DNA of 64,000 nucleotides from Pontibacter deserti (lineage in GTDB: Bacteria; Bacteroidota; Bacteroidia; Cytophagales; Hymenobacteraceae), in the NCBI RefSeq assembly GCF_023630255.1, contig NZ_JALPRS010000002.1:248001-312000 (forward strand), in the 5' to 3' direction. The number at the start of each line of letters is the position of its first letter. Position 1 is the stretch's first letter. The notes beneath the pieces were generated by a model. It was not told where the DNA came from. It made no database searches and worked only from the letters and a program-made list of their open reading frames with translations. This document shows positions 37,592-45,415 of this stretch, piece after piece. The position numbers were made by a program, and so were the translations under genes.

Positions 37592-38648
37592 ATCTTTACG
37601 CTACTTGGCCATTATACTTGTGATGGCACCTGCTATGGTCTTCGGTCGCCAAGCGGCTGACGGACCATCCCAACCTACACCACAACCTGCACCCTGCCCT
37701 AATACAGCTGTTGCCAGCGTAGACCCGCATGGTAACTGGAACTATAAAAAGCAACCGTCGGCGGCTGTTTACGATGCTGAAAAGCGCAAAACCTTTGAGA
37801 AAACTTATAAAGTTACCAGCGCTGATATACTTAATATTGAGAACCGGTATGGTAGAGTGCATGTAAATACCTGGAACAAGAACGAGATTAAAGTAAAGGT
37901 AGACATGATAGCCAGAGCCGGTTCTGAAGGTAAGGCAAGCGATATGCTGAACAGAATGAGCATTGCGGAGAGCAGGGAAGACAAAACAATATCGTTAAGA
38001 ACGGTATATGAACCTTCGCGCATGTCGGGTGTAAGCTCTTCTGAGATCAACTATACGGTTTACATGCCAGAGGCAAATGCTGTTACTATAAAGAACACCT
38101 ACGGCGATGTTTACCTGGCTGCCCGGAAAGGCAAAGCAGATTTATCTCTGAAGTATGGTAACCTGAAATGCGATCGTTTAAGCAACTCAGATAATAACCT
38201 AAAGCTTACTTATGGCTCCGGTAGCTGTGGTTACATCAATGGTGGTAATGTGCAGATCGCTTATTTTGACATGAATGTAGCTGAGGCACAGGAACTGAAA
38301 GGCTTTAGTAAGTATAGCGAGTTAACCATAGGCAAGCTGAACGAGGAACTGAGCATGGATATGAAATACGGTTCTTTCAGGATAAATAACATCAGTAACA
38401 ACGTCCGTAATATCAGGCTGGCCAGTACCTACATTCCGATCTCTCTTAATTTTGCCGATAATTCTGCCTTCAATTTTAATGTAAATGTGCAGTATGGCGA
38501 TTTTAAAGTGAACAAGGACCTGGTAAATATTACCTCCATCGAAAAAGATTATACTTCTGCTGACTATAAAGGTAAGTTTGGGTCTGCATCATCAAAAGCT
38601 GCGGTATCTATTACCTCTAAGTATGGCGACGTAAGGTTCACACAATAA
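37575..38648 (+). CDS. DUF4097-like secreted beta-helix protein
   Basis: 357 aa; ATG 37575 overlaps the anti-sigma gene, with a second ATG at 37584. Signal peptide in RSLRYLAIILVMAPAMVFG. After a Pro-rich linker the mature part has repeated short beta strands with YG steps: IENRYGRVHVNTWNKNEIKV, IKNTYGDVYLAA, LKYGNLKCDRL, MKYGSFRINNI and VQYGDFKVNK. This spacing is that of DUF4097/DUF2807-type adhesin-like solenoids. Possibly the sensor or effector of the sigma system; inference from operon position. Confidence 0.82.
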   Translation: MKPMYRSLRYLAIILVMAPAMVFGRQAADGPSQPTPQPAPCPNTAVASVDPHGNWNYKKQPSAAVYDAEKRKTFEKTYKVTSADILNIENRYGRVHVNTWNKNEIKVKVDMIARAGSEGKASDMLNRMSIAESREDKTISLRTVYEPSRMSGVSSSEINYTVYMPEANAVTIKNTYGDVYLAARKGKADLSLKYGNLKCDRLSNSDNNLKLTYGSGSCGYINGGNVQIAYFDMNVAEAQELKGFSKYSELTIGKLNEELSMDMKYGSFRINNISNNVRNIRLASTYIPISLNFADNSAFNFNVNVQYGDFKVNKDLVNITSIEKDYTSADYKGKFGSASSKAAVSITSKYGDVRFTQ

Positions 38649-38684
38649 ACCGATCCTGTGTTGTAAGTTGTTTTGTTATAGTTT

Positions 38685-38710
38685 AGAGCCGGCCTGGTGC
38701 CGGCTCTTTG
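38685..38710 (+). terminator. Hairpin after the DUF4097 gene
   Basis: 9-bp perfect stem AGAGCCGGC / GCCGGCTCT, loop CTGGT, but only a short T-tract (TTGCATTT), so termination is likely partial. Confidence 0.6.
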
Positions 38711-38741
38711 CATTTACTAGGGTTTATTATGGCGCATTGCT

Positions 38742-38749
38742 TATATTTG
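38742..38749 (+). promoter_or_regulatory. TAnnTTTG element directly before the RidA ATG
   Basis: TATATTTG ends four bases before the ATG at 38753. If used, transcription would begin on or beside the start codon. No clear TTG box upstream. Confidence 0.35.
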
Positions 38750-38752
38750 ACT

Positions 38753-39175
38753 ATGGCAAATCAAAACGAGATTCTTAATTCTTCTAAAGCCCCCGAGCCG
38801 GTTGGGCTATACCCGCATGCCCGCAAAGTTGGCAATCTGTTGTTTTTATCTGGGGTTGGGCCCCGTGAGCGAGGCACTAAGAAAATACCTGGTGTAGAAC
38901 TGGATGAAGCTGGCAATATTACTTCTTATGATATTGAAACTCAGTGCAGGTCTGTGTTCCAGAATGTGAAGTATGTTTTAGAAGATGCCGGATCGAGCTG
39001 GGATAAACTGGTAGATGTAACCGTGTTCCTGACGAACATGAAAGCTGACTTTGCAACCTATAACCGCATATATGCAGAGTACTTTAAAGATAACCAGCCT
39101 TGCCGCACCACGGTAGAAATAAATAGCTTGCCTACACCTATTGCTATCGAATTAAAGTGCATCGCTACCATCTAA
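38753..39175 (+). CDS. RidA/YjgF-family protein
   Basis: 140 aa from ATG 38753. YjgF/RidA fold: PVGLYPHARKVGNLLFLSGV, DIETQCRSVFQNVKYVLEDA, VDVTVFLTNMKADFATYNRI and the conserved Arg in NQPCRTTVEINSLP. RidA deaminates reactive enamine/imine intermediates; this one has an insertion (GPRERGTKKIPGVELDEAG) and resembles the aminomuconate-deaminase-like branch. Exact substrate unknown. A frame start at 38708 lies in the terminator region and is rejected. Confidence 0.88.
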   Translation: MANQNEILNSSKAPEPVGLYPHARKVGNLLFLSGVGPRERGTKKIPGVELDEAGNITSYDIETQCRSVFQNVKYVLEDAGSSWDKLVDVTVFLTNMKADFATYNRIYAEYFKDNQPCRTTVEINSLPTPIAIELKCIATI

Positions 39176-39178
39176 CTC

Positions 39179-40987
39179 ATGCAGCATAATCCAACGGAGA
39201 TTTATACTTCCAGGGCGACAACTTTTAAGCAACAGGAGCAATTAGCAGCAGGTAAAGCATCGCGTGTGTCGTGGTTGCGCGTGTTTATTTTTGTGGCAGG
39301 CGTAGCGGCGGCTTACCATTTCTTTAACACTGGTAACAGTGTCTGGGGCGCACTAACGATAGGTATAGGCTATACTTTGTTTATACTTGTAATGCGATGG
39401 CATACCCGACTGGAATACCAGCGCCAACATTTAAAGCTGTTGCACGAACTTAACCTGGAAGAGCTTGATCGGCTAAAAGGCAACATCAGCAAACTAGATA
39501 GCGGACATCAGTTTACAGACGACCATCATCCCTATACTTCCGACCTCGATATTTTTGGGCCTAATTCTCTTTTTCAGTTAATTAACCGGTCGGTTACAAG
39601 TATAGGAAAAGCAAAACTGGCAGGTTGGTTACAACACAGAGCCGCCAAACACGAGGTACTACACCGCCAGGAAGCAGTAGCTGAGCTAGGCAATAAAAAT
39701 GCTATAGAATGGCTTCAGAACTTGCTGGCAACACCAAGGCACTACAAGCATACAGAAGATTCTAAAACAGATTTCTTTGTGTGGCTACAGGAGAATCACT
39801 TTTTCAGCAAGCATACTTACCTGCAGCCACTTATTTTTATACTTCCTGTTGGTACGCTTGCTGCTATAGTTGCCTGGTTTTATGGCTACTCGGGTTACCC
39901 AGCTGTTGGGTTATTGGTGGTGCAATCGCTGCTCTCTTACCGCTTCAGGGTAGAGCGGGATGAGTTTTATGAGAACAGTATAGGCATTTATGAGTCTATG
40001 CAAAGTTATACCCGGCAATTACAACATATAGAGCAACATCAGTTTAAGGCATATTACCTGAAAGAACTGCAACATAAACTGCACGCAGGAAATGTAAAGG
40101 CATCTGTAGCGCTGGGTAAGCTGGCACTCATTATTGATTTCTTCTCTTACCGGCTGAGTACGTTGATGGCCTTTTTCCTGAACACGATACTGATGTGGGA
40201 TTTTATTTGGGTATATCGTCTGGAAAAGTGGCGCGAAAAATATCTGGACCAGGTGAAAGGTTCTTTAGATGTGCTGGCCAGTTTCGAAAGTATAGCAAGT
40301 ATAGCTGCGCACCAGTTTGCCAATCCTGCTCATACTGTTCCGGAAATAAGTGATGTACCGTTTGAGTTTAGTGCTGAGCAACTGGCCCACCCGCTTATTT
40401 TTGCTTCGGAACGCATTGCCAACGATTTTTCAATGCAGGGCGTGGGGCATACCATTATAGTTACCGGCTCAAACATGTCGGGTAAAACTACTTTCCTGCG
40501 TACGGTGGGTATAAATATGGTGCTGGCCTTTGCTGGTGCGCCTGTTTGTGCCCGTAAGCTGCGCGTTGCCCCGGTGCAGGTATACACTGCCATGCGCACC
40601 GTAGATAACCTTGCCGAAAGCACTTCGTCTTTTTATGCCGAACTGAAACGCCTGCGTATACTGCTGAATATGACAGAACATGGCGAGCCGGTGTTCTATT
40701 TACTCGATGAGATACTGAAAGGTACCAACTCCCGCGACAGGCATTTAGGAGCTATGGCGTTGATCAGGCAGCTGCACCAGCGTTATAGTTCTGGCATGAT
40801 ATCTACACACGACCTGGAACTGGGCGCAATGGAAGAAGAACTGGCTGGCAGCGTTGAGAACTATAGTTTTAACAGTACCATAGAAGGCGATAGGATCCTG
40901 TTTGATTACAAGTTACAGCGTGGCATTTGCGGTAGCTTTAACGCCAGCAAGCTCATGCAGCTGATGGGTATCGCCATTGAGGAGTAA
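39179..40987 (+). CDS. Membrane-anchored MutS-like ATPase
   Basis: 602 aa, not MutS itself. Hydrophobic segments at about 33-50, 57-73, 216-254 and 326-346 suggest an inner-membrane protein. LDIFGPNSLFQLINRSVTSI (about 123-142) matches the start of the MutS core domain; the C-terminal ATPase has Walker A GSNMSGKTTFL (430-440), the VYTAMRTVDNLAESTSSFYA signature, Walker B FYLLDEILKGTNSRDRH and STHDLELG. The mismatch-recognition domain (Phe-x-Glu) and connector are missing. Four bases after the RidA stop. Role unknown. Confidence 0.85.
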   Translation: MQHNPTEIYTSRATTFKQQEQLAAGKASRVSWLRVFIFVAGVAAAYHFFNTGNSVWGALTIGIGYTLFILVMRWHTRLEYQRQHLKLLHELNLEELDRLKGNISKLDSGHQFTDDHHPYTSDLDIFGPNSLFQLINRSVTSIGKAKLAGWLQHRAAKHEVLHRQEAVAELGNKNAIEWLQNLLATPRHYKHTEDSKTDFFVWLQENHFFSKHTYLQPLIFILPVGTLAAIVAWFYGYSGYPAVGLLVVQSLLSYRFRVERDEFYENSIGIYESMQSYTRQLQHIEQHQFKAYYLKELQHKLHAGNVKASVALGKLALIIDFFSYRLSTLMAFFLNTILMWDFIWVYRLEKWREKYLDQVKGSLDVLASFESIASIAAHQFANPAHTVPEISDVPFEFSAEQLAHPLIFASERIANDFSMQGVGHTIIVTGSNMSGKTTFLRTVGINMVLAFAGAPVCARKLRVAPVQVYTAMRTVDNLAESTSSFYAELKRLRILLNMTEHGEPVFYLLDEILKGTNSRDRHLGAMALIRQLHQRYSSGMISTHDLELGAMEEELAGSVENYSFNSTIEGDRILFDYKLQRGICGSFNASKLMQLMGIAIEE

Positions 40988-41012
40988 ATATTAGACAATG
41001 GACAATATTTAA

Positions 41013-41040
41013 TTCTCCTCCTCGGAGGGGTAAGGGTGAG
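41013..41040 (+). repeat. Dispersed CTCC-GGAGGGG element, second copy
   Basis: TTCTCCTCCTCGGAGGGGTAAGGGTGAG in compact form: CTCC(T)/GGAGG hairpin followed by GGGTAAGGGTG, similar to the 19637-19680 element (GGAGGGGTTGGGGGTGG). Lies in the 104-nt gap after the MutS-like gene. Confidence 0.45.
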
Positions 41041-41091
41041 TTTATACTTCACCTGATAAATATTAACAAACTAAACATTAAACTATAAACT

Positions 41092-41334
41092 ATGAGAGTT
41101 GTAGCAGACATACCAAATCCACATGTTAAAATTACCCTGCATTCCTATAACGGCAAGTATATCCTGAAACTGGAGAAAGCCAACTTGGAGCAGATCTATA
41201 AAATTGAAGAAACAGAAGTGAACGGTGATGAAGGTGCTATTGCTTTACTGGACGAAGAGTTTATTGAAGCCGTAGTAAATCGTTTTGTTGATATGCGCGA
41301 TGCTTTTGTAAGTACAATTAGGAGGAATGGGTAA
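41092..41334 (+). CDS. Small conserved-looking protein of unknown function
   Basis: 80 aa, acidic, no signal peptide or membrane segment. Sequence begins MRVVADIPNPHVKITLHSYN, and the first 35 residues look beta-stranded with GKYILKLEK, followed by an alpha-helical part (FIEAVVNRFVDMRDAFVSTI). ATG start with good coding character. I do not recognise it; I suspect a family limited to Cytophagales. Confidence 0.75.
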   Translation: MRVVADIPNPHVKITLHSYNGKYILKLEKANLEQIYKIEETEVNGDEGAIALLDEEFIEAVVNRFVDMRDAFVSTIRRNG

Positions 41335-41383
41335 GGTTTCTCACTTTAGAACAGTTTTGTACGCTATTGAATAAAAATAATTG

Positions 41384-41608
41384 ATGATAAAATTCTTTAG
41401 AAAATACGAAGGCAGCCTTATAACTATCCTTACACTTTATGTTATTGGACCAATCTTAACTTTTATCTTTATTTATACTTTACTTAGTAATCCGACTGAA
41501 TTAAGTGAAAATATTAGAGTAAGAGGATATTTTCAAAATACCTTTATAATAGGGATAATTGGAGCTATTTTGACAATTAGCGGTATAATTAAGATTTTTA
41601 AGAAGTAG
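41384..41608 (+). CDS. Small two-segment membrane protein, unknown
   Basis: 74 aa from ATG 41384. Two hydrophobic segments (about 13-36 with LITILTLYVIGPILTFIFIY and 50-69 with IIGIIGAILTISGIIKIF), short charged ends (IKFFRKYEGS at the start, KIFKK at the end). No family recognised. A/T-rich relative to neighbours, which with its small size leaves some doubt. Confidence 0.6.
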   Translation: MIKFFRKYEGSLITILTLYVIGPILTFIFIYTLLSNPTELSENIRVRGYFQNTFIIGIIGAILTISGIIKIFKK

Positions 41609-41778
41609 AAGAAATAGGGAACGCCTGTTCTAAGTTAGTTTGCTGTTTGTTTTGAGTAAATACAAATCAGAAAACATAAACAAGTAGTGGAAAACAACAG
41701 AGTCCAACTTCACATAAACGTCTGTTTTCGGCCGACGGCCTTGCAGTAATTTAGCCTAACCGCTAAAAGCAATAAACA

Positions 41779-41811
41779 TAAAAAAGCCCGCTTCATCAGC
41801 GGGCTTTTTTT
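41779..41811. terminator. Bidirectional terminator between the small membrane gene and tsf
   Basis: 12-bp stem AAAAAGCCCGCT / AGCGGGCTTTTT with T-runs on both strands. Ends the rplM-rpsI-rpsB-tsf operon. The stretch 41609-41778 before it shows nothing recognisable. Confidence 0.93.
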
Positions 41812-41832
41812 ACTTTGTAAGCTTAAGACTAA

Positions 41833-42669
41833 TTAAGCACCGATAGCTACACGCTTGAAATCAGTTACTGTTAAGCCTTTGCTTGTCTTCTCAAGAAGCT
41901 GAGAGATAGTTAAAGAAGAATCTTTAACGAACTCCTGGTTTAACAGAGTGCTTTCTTTGTAGAACTTGTTCAGTTTACCCTGAGCAATTTTCTCCAGCAT
42001 GTTCTCTGGCTTACCTTCAGCACGAGCCTGCTCCTTACCGATCTCGATCTCACGCTCGATAGTAGCTGCATCAACGCCGTCTTTATCAAGAGCGATTGGC
42101 TTCATAGCCGCGATCTGCATCGCGATATCTTTACCAACTTCAGTTACATCAGTACCGTTTGTGTTGTTAAGGCCAACAAGTACACCTAATTTACCATTAG
42201 AGTGGTTGTAAGCTACAACTTTATCAGCAGTAACAGTTTCGTAAGATACTACATCGATCTTCTCACCAATTTTACCCATCAGGTCAGTGATATGATCCTG
42301 TAGCGAACGGCCATCAGCCTGAGGCGTAGCAAGTAATTCTTCTTTAGTAGCAGCGTTAGTAGTAACAGCTGCGTTCAATACTGCCTGTGCAAGGTTTCTG
42401 AAGTCTTCAACTTTAGATACCGGCTCAGTTTCACAAGCGATAGCAACAACTTTACCAGTTGAGCCATCAGCAGTAACCTGCGTTAATACAATACCTTCTG
42501 AAGTTACGTTTTCAGCACGCTTGCTCGCAATCTTCTGTCCCTGCTTACGCAGAATATCTTTAGCCGCTTCAAAGTCGCCGTTTGCTTCAGTAAGCGCTTT
42601 TTTGCAGTCCATCATACCTGCACCAGTTTCCTGGCGAAGTCTGTTAACGTCTTGTGCTGTAATAGCCAT
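41833..42669 (-). CDS. tsf: Translation elongation factor Ts
   Basis: 278 aa, the nucleotide-exchange factor for EF-Tu. N-terminal UBA-like part with VNRLRQETGAGMMDCKKAL and the KDILRKQGQKIASKRA segment; core with EVGKDIAMQIAAMKPIALDK (the Asp/Phe region that opens EF-Tu). Last gene of the rplM-rpsI-rpsB-tsf operon, separated from rpsB by 203 nt that hold a hairpin. Confidence 0.98.
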   Translation of the reverse strand: MAITAQDVNRLRQETGAGMMDCKKALTEANGDFEAAKDILRKQGQKIASKRAENVTSEGIVLTQVTADGSTGKVVAIACETEPVSKVEDFRNLAQAVLNAAVTTNAATKEELLATPQADGRSLQDHITDLMGKIGEKIDVVSYETVTADKVVAYNHSNGKLGVLVGLNNTNGTDVTEVGKDIAMQIAAMKPIALDKDGVDAATIEREIEIGKEQARAEGKPENMLEKIAQGKLNKFYKESTLLNQEFVKDSSLTISQLLEKTSKGLTVTDFKRVAIGA

Positions 42670-42680
42670 GATCTTTATAA

Positions 42681-42711
42681 TTAAGAATTATGAATTATAA
42701 ATTATGAATTC
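42681..42711. repeat. A/T-rich short repeat upstream of tsf
   Basis: Imperfect direct repeats of GAATTATGAATTATAAATTA in the first 40 bases before tsf. Similar low-complexity elements lie near 48624 and 55403. Confidence 0.5.
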
Positions 42712-42808
42712 TGTATTGGTAAGGGTTTTGATTAAAGATGACTTTATAGTTAGCAGAGAGTCTATAGTCTAACGTCTAAATTCTTGCATCTTTAAAAAGC
42801 CCCTAAAA

Positions 42809-42848
42809 CAAACTGAACATTGAAGCAGCTTGCCCAATGTTCAGTTTG
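42809..42848 (-). terminator. Long hairpin between rpsB and tsf
   Basis: 14-bp perfect stem CAAACTGAACATTG / CAATGTTCAGTTTG with a 12-base loop. On the - strand it is followed by TTTTAGGGGCTTTTT, so it may be a partial terminator or processing site that sets different levels for tsf and rpsB. Confidence 0.7.
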
Positions 42849-42872
42849 ATATGTTGCAATATGAACAAGTTC

Positions 42873-43613
42873 TTATTGCTCGTCAGCTTCTTGTTTAGCC
42901 TTGATGCCTTCCTCTTCAGAACGCTTACGCTCAGTTTCTTCTTTGTCAACCTTACGCTCAGACAGACCTTCTTCAATCGCTTTACCCATGATAGAAACGA
43001 TCAGGGAAATAGATTTAGAAGCATCGTCATTCGCAGGGATTGGGAAGTCAACCAGCTCAGGGTTCGAGTTAGTATCGCAGATAGCGAAAACAGGCAGGTT
43101 AAGCTTGTGTGCTTCTTTAACTGCAATGTGCTCACGCTTCACGTCAACGATGAAAAGGGCTGCAGGCAGTCTTGAAAGATCTGCGATACCACCAAGTACA
43201 CGCTCCAGTTTCTCACGCTTCGCGATAGCTGCATAAGCAGTGTTATCTTTCATCATTTTATCGATGGTAGACATTTTCTTAAGAGACTTACGCACAGTAG
43301 CGAAGTTAGTAAGCATACCGCCTAACCAACGATCGGTAACGTAAGGCATTTTAAGACGCTTCGCTTCTTCCGCAACGATGTCCTGAGCTTGCTTTTTAGT
43401 AGCTACGAACATGATCTTACGGCCAGACTTAGCGATGTTCTTGATAGCTGAAGTAGCCTCATCAAGCGCAACCAGTGTCTTATTTAAGTCAATGATGTGG
43501 ATACCGTTCTTCTCCATGAAGATGTATGGAGCCATTTTCGGATCCCACTTTCTGGTAAGGTGGCCAAAGTGTACACCAGCTTCCAGTAATTCTTTATAAT
43601 TAGTACTTGCCAT
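42873..43613 (-). CDS. rpsB: 30S ribosomal protein S2
   Basis: uS2, 246 aa. LLEAGVHFGHLTRKWDPKMA, IHIIDLNKTLVALDEA, FVATKKQAQDIVAEEAKRL, RWLGGMLTNFATVRKSLKK and FAICDTNSNPELVDFPIPAN are diagnostic. The end is Lys/Glu-rich. Third gene of its operon. Confidence 0.99.
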   Translation of the reverse strand: MASTNYKELLEAGVHFGHLTRKWDPKMAPYIFMEKNGIHIIDLNKTLVALDEATSAIKNIAKSGRKIMFVATKKQAQDIVAEEAKRLKMPYVTDRWLGGMLTNFATVRKSLKKMSTIDKMMKDNTAYAAIAKREKLERVLGGIADLSRLPAALFIVDVKREHIAVKEAHKLNLPVFAICDTNSNPELVDFPIPANDDASKSISLIVSIMGKAIEEGLSERKVDKEETERKRSEEEGIKAKQEADEQ

Positions 43614-43634
43614 GTTGTTGATACACCTTTAATA

Positions 43635-44021
43635 TTAACGTTTGCTGAACTGGAATGAACGACGCGCTTTACGCTTACCGAACTTCTTACGCTCTACCAT
43701 ACGAGGGTCACGTGTAACGAAACCTTCTTTACGAAGAACTGATTTAGTCTCGGCGTTCTCAACTACCAGGGCTTTAGAGATAGCAAGTCTTAGTGCCTCA
43801 GCCTGGCCGCTTACACCACCACCTTTTAAATTAGCAGTAACATCGTACTTGCCAATCAGATCTAAGGTTTGAAACGGCTGATTTACTATAGTCTGCAATA
43901 CTTCGTTAGGGAAGTATGCCTTGATATCTTTACCGTTAATAGTGATATTCCCTTGCCCGGCCGTCATATAGATACGTGCCACCGAGGTTTTTCTTCTACC
44001 GGATGTATTGATAACTTCCAT
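43635..44021 (-). CDS. rpsI: 30S ribosomal protein S9
   Basis: uS9, 128 aa, whose C-terminal tail (here RKARRSFQFSKR) reaches the P-site tRNA. GRRKTSVARIYMTAGQGNIT and VSGQAEALRLAISKAL are typical. Six nt after the rplM stop. Confidence 0.99.
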   Translation of the reverse strand: MEVINTSGRRKTSVARIYMTAGQGNITINGKDIKAYFPNEVLQTIVNQPFQTLDLIGKYDVTANLKGGGVSGQAEALRLAISKALVVENAETKSVLRKEGFVTRDPRMVERKKFGKRKARRSFQFSKR

Positions 44022-44027
44022 TAATTA

Positions 44028-44477
44028 TTATAAGTTGAAGGTTAATTCTTTAGGCTGCTGAGCTGCAAATGGATGCTCGCTTCCTGCAAAAACATGAAGA
44101 TTACGGAATAGCTCGCGACCTAGTGGGCCTTTAGGCAACATGCCACGAACTGCGCGCTCTACGAGCAGCGTTGATGATTTAGCCTTTAGCTCACGTGGAG
44201 AAGTTCTCTTCTGACCACCTGGGTAACCAGTGTGTGTCAGGTAGTACTTCTGATCCCACTTGCGACCTGAGAAACGTACATTATCAGAGTTGATAACGAT
44301 CACGTTGTCACCGCAGTCAGCGTTTGGCGTGTACGAAGGCTTGTTCTTGCCTTTCAGGATCTTGGCGATTTCAGACGCCACGCGACCCAAGTTTCCTTGC
44401 CCTGCATCAACAATCACCCAGCCTTTGTTGGCTGTCTTCTTGCTGACATTTAGGGTCTTATAACTTAAATGATCCAT
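44028..44477 (-). CDS. rplM: 50S ribosomal protein L13
   Basis: uL13, 149 aa, an early 50S assembly protein. WVIVDAGQGNLGRVASEIAK, LKGKNKPSYTPNADCGDNVI, KYYLTHTGYPGGQKRTSPRE and AVRGMLPKGPLGRELFRNLH identify it. First gene of the rplM-rpsI-rpsB-tsf operon, behind a full consensus promoter. Confidence 0.99.
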   Translation of the reverse strand: MDHLSYKTLNVSKKTANKGWVIVDAGQGNLGRVASEIAKILKGKNKPSYTPNADCGDNVIVINSDNVRFSGRKWDQKYYLTHTGYPGGQKRTSPRELKAKSSTLLVERAVRGMLPKGPLGRELFRNLHVFAGSEHPFAAQQPKELTFNL

Positions 44478-44543
44478 TTTTGGTGGTAGTAAGCGATTTA
44501 TTTAATGTTAACTATTTTTCTTTCGGTTCTTCGAAAATGGTCA

Positions 44544-44574
44544 CAAAGATAGCGAGTCTTTATTTTATATGCAA
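44544..44574 (-). promoter_or_regulatory. Promoter of the rplM-rpsI-rpsB-tsf operon
   Basis: On the - strand: TTG (44574-44572), 20-bp spacer, TATCTTTG (44551-44544), an exact match of the Bacteroidota consensus. It would give a leader of about 60 nt. Confidence 0.78.
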
Positions 44575-44733
44575 TACAGTTTTATAAATTCCCGGAAATC
44601 AGTGTAATAGCAGTAGACTCATACCTTAAAATGAAGGTTGGGATGATTCAGATATACTTCTAACTATAAATTAGTAACTGTGTTTATATCAGAAAAATCT
44701 GTACCTTATCTACCTAACTACTCCTGCCTAACT

Positions 44734-45258
44734 ATGCACCGATCTGTAATTTACTTGTTGATGATTTGTTTCTGCCTCTCATCGTGCAGTGAAGATGTTG
44801 TAAGCAACGTGCTTGATTCTGATAAACATACCATAGAATTAGTTGCTTTTGGATTTGCAGAGAACCCTACAGAAGAGAACAAGGGCTTTGGAGTAGCTTA
44901 TTATTTCTACTTAAATCTTGATAATGACTCAGTATTTATCCAAAAGAAAATAAACCCGATTGAAGCCCCTGAAACACTTGCCTGGACAGGAACTATAAAA
45001 GGTATTTCAGAAGATAATAAATTACAAGACTTTATTAATGTTAGCAGAGAAATGCCAAATGGATTCATCGCGGATACCAAGATACCTGAGTTGACACTAT
45101 ACTGTAGTTACTATTATTATAGCAGGTATAAAGATGGAGACAAGGTAAAATATCAGTTCTACACACATCATAACCTGGACAGAAGGTTTAGGCAGGCTGT
45201 AGATATGTTCATGAATTCTTATTTAAGCCCAAAAGTAAGACCTGTAACTACTTTGTAA
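44734..45258 (+). CDS. Lipoprotein of unknown function, possibly frameshifted at its end
   Basis: 174 aa from ATG 44734, chosen because MHRSVIYLLMICFCLSSC is a clean lipoprotein signal with Cys at residue 18 (an upstream start at 44680 would bury it). The mature part starts SEDVVSNVLDSDKHTIELVA and has aromatic beta-like stretches (GVAYYFYLNLDNDSVFIQ, LTLYCSYYYYSRYKDGDKV). No family recognised. An open Pro-rich frame in -1 register begins inside its 3' end and runs to 45392, so the annotated C-terminus may be altered. Confidence 0.72.
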   Translation: MHRSVIYLLMICFCLSSCSEDVVSNVLDSDKHTIELVAFGFAENPTEENKGFGVAYYFYLNLDNDSVFIQKKINPIEAPETLAWTGTIKGISEDNKLQDFINVSREMPNGFIADTKIPELTLYCSYYYYSRYKDGDKVKYQFYTHHNLDRRFRQAVDMFMNSYLSPKVRPVTTL

Positions 45259-45392
45259 AGTCAGATAGTATTATTGTGCCTATTGTAAAAGGAAATGATA
45301 TTGTATTCGGTCCTCCACCAGCGCCTATGTCACCGCCTCCACCTATAAGAAAAACAGTAAATTACACGCCTCCCACTGTAAATAAGCCCTGA
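45192..45392 (+). pseudogene. Out-of-frame proline-rich coding remnant
   Basis: An open frame without its own good start, in the -1 register to the lipoprotein, ends with TGA at 45390-45392. Its peptide, with IIVPIVKGNDIVFGPPPAPM and PPPPIRKTVNYTPPTV, looks like a real protein tail. Either the lipoprotein gene suffered a small insertion/deletion (or sequencing error), or this is the end of a lost gene. Confidence 0.4.
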
Positions 45393-45415
45393 GAACTATA
45401 CACTGTATTAAATCG

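Noticed and set aside
41609..41778. Possible small gene before the tsf terminator
   Set aside because: Stops in all frames and no start with coding character.
42901..43236. Open + strand frame opposite rpsB
   Set aside because: rpsB is certain and uses the other strand; the frame is a by-product of codon usage.
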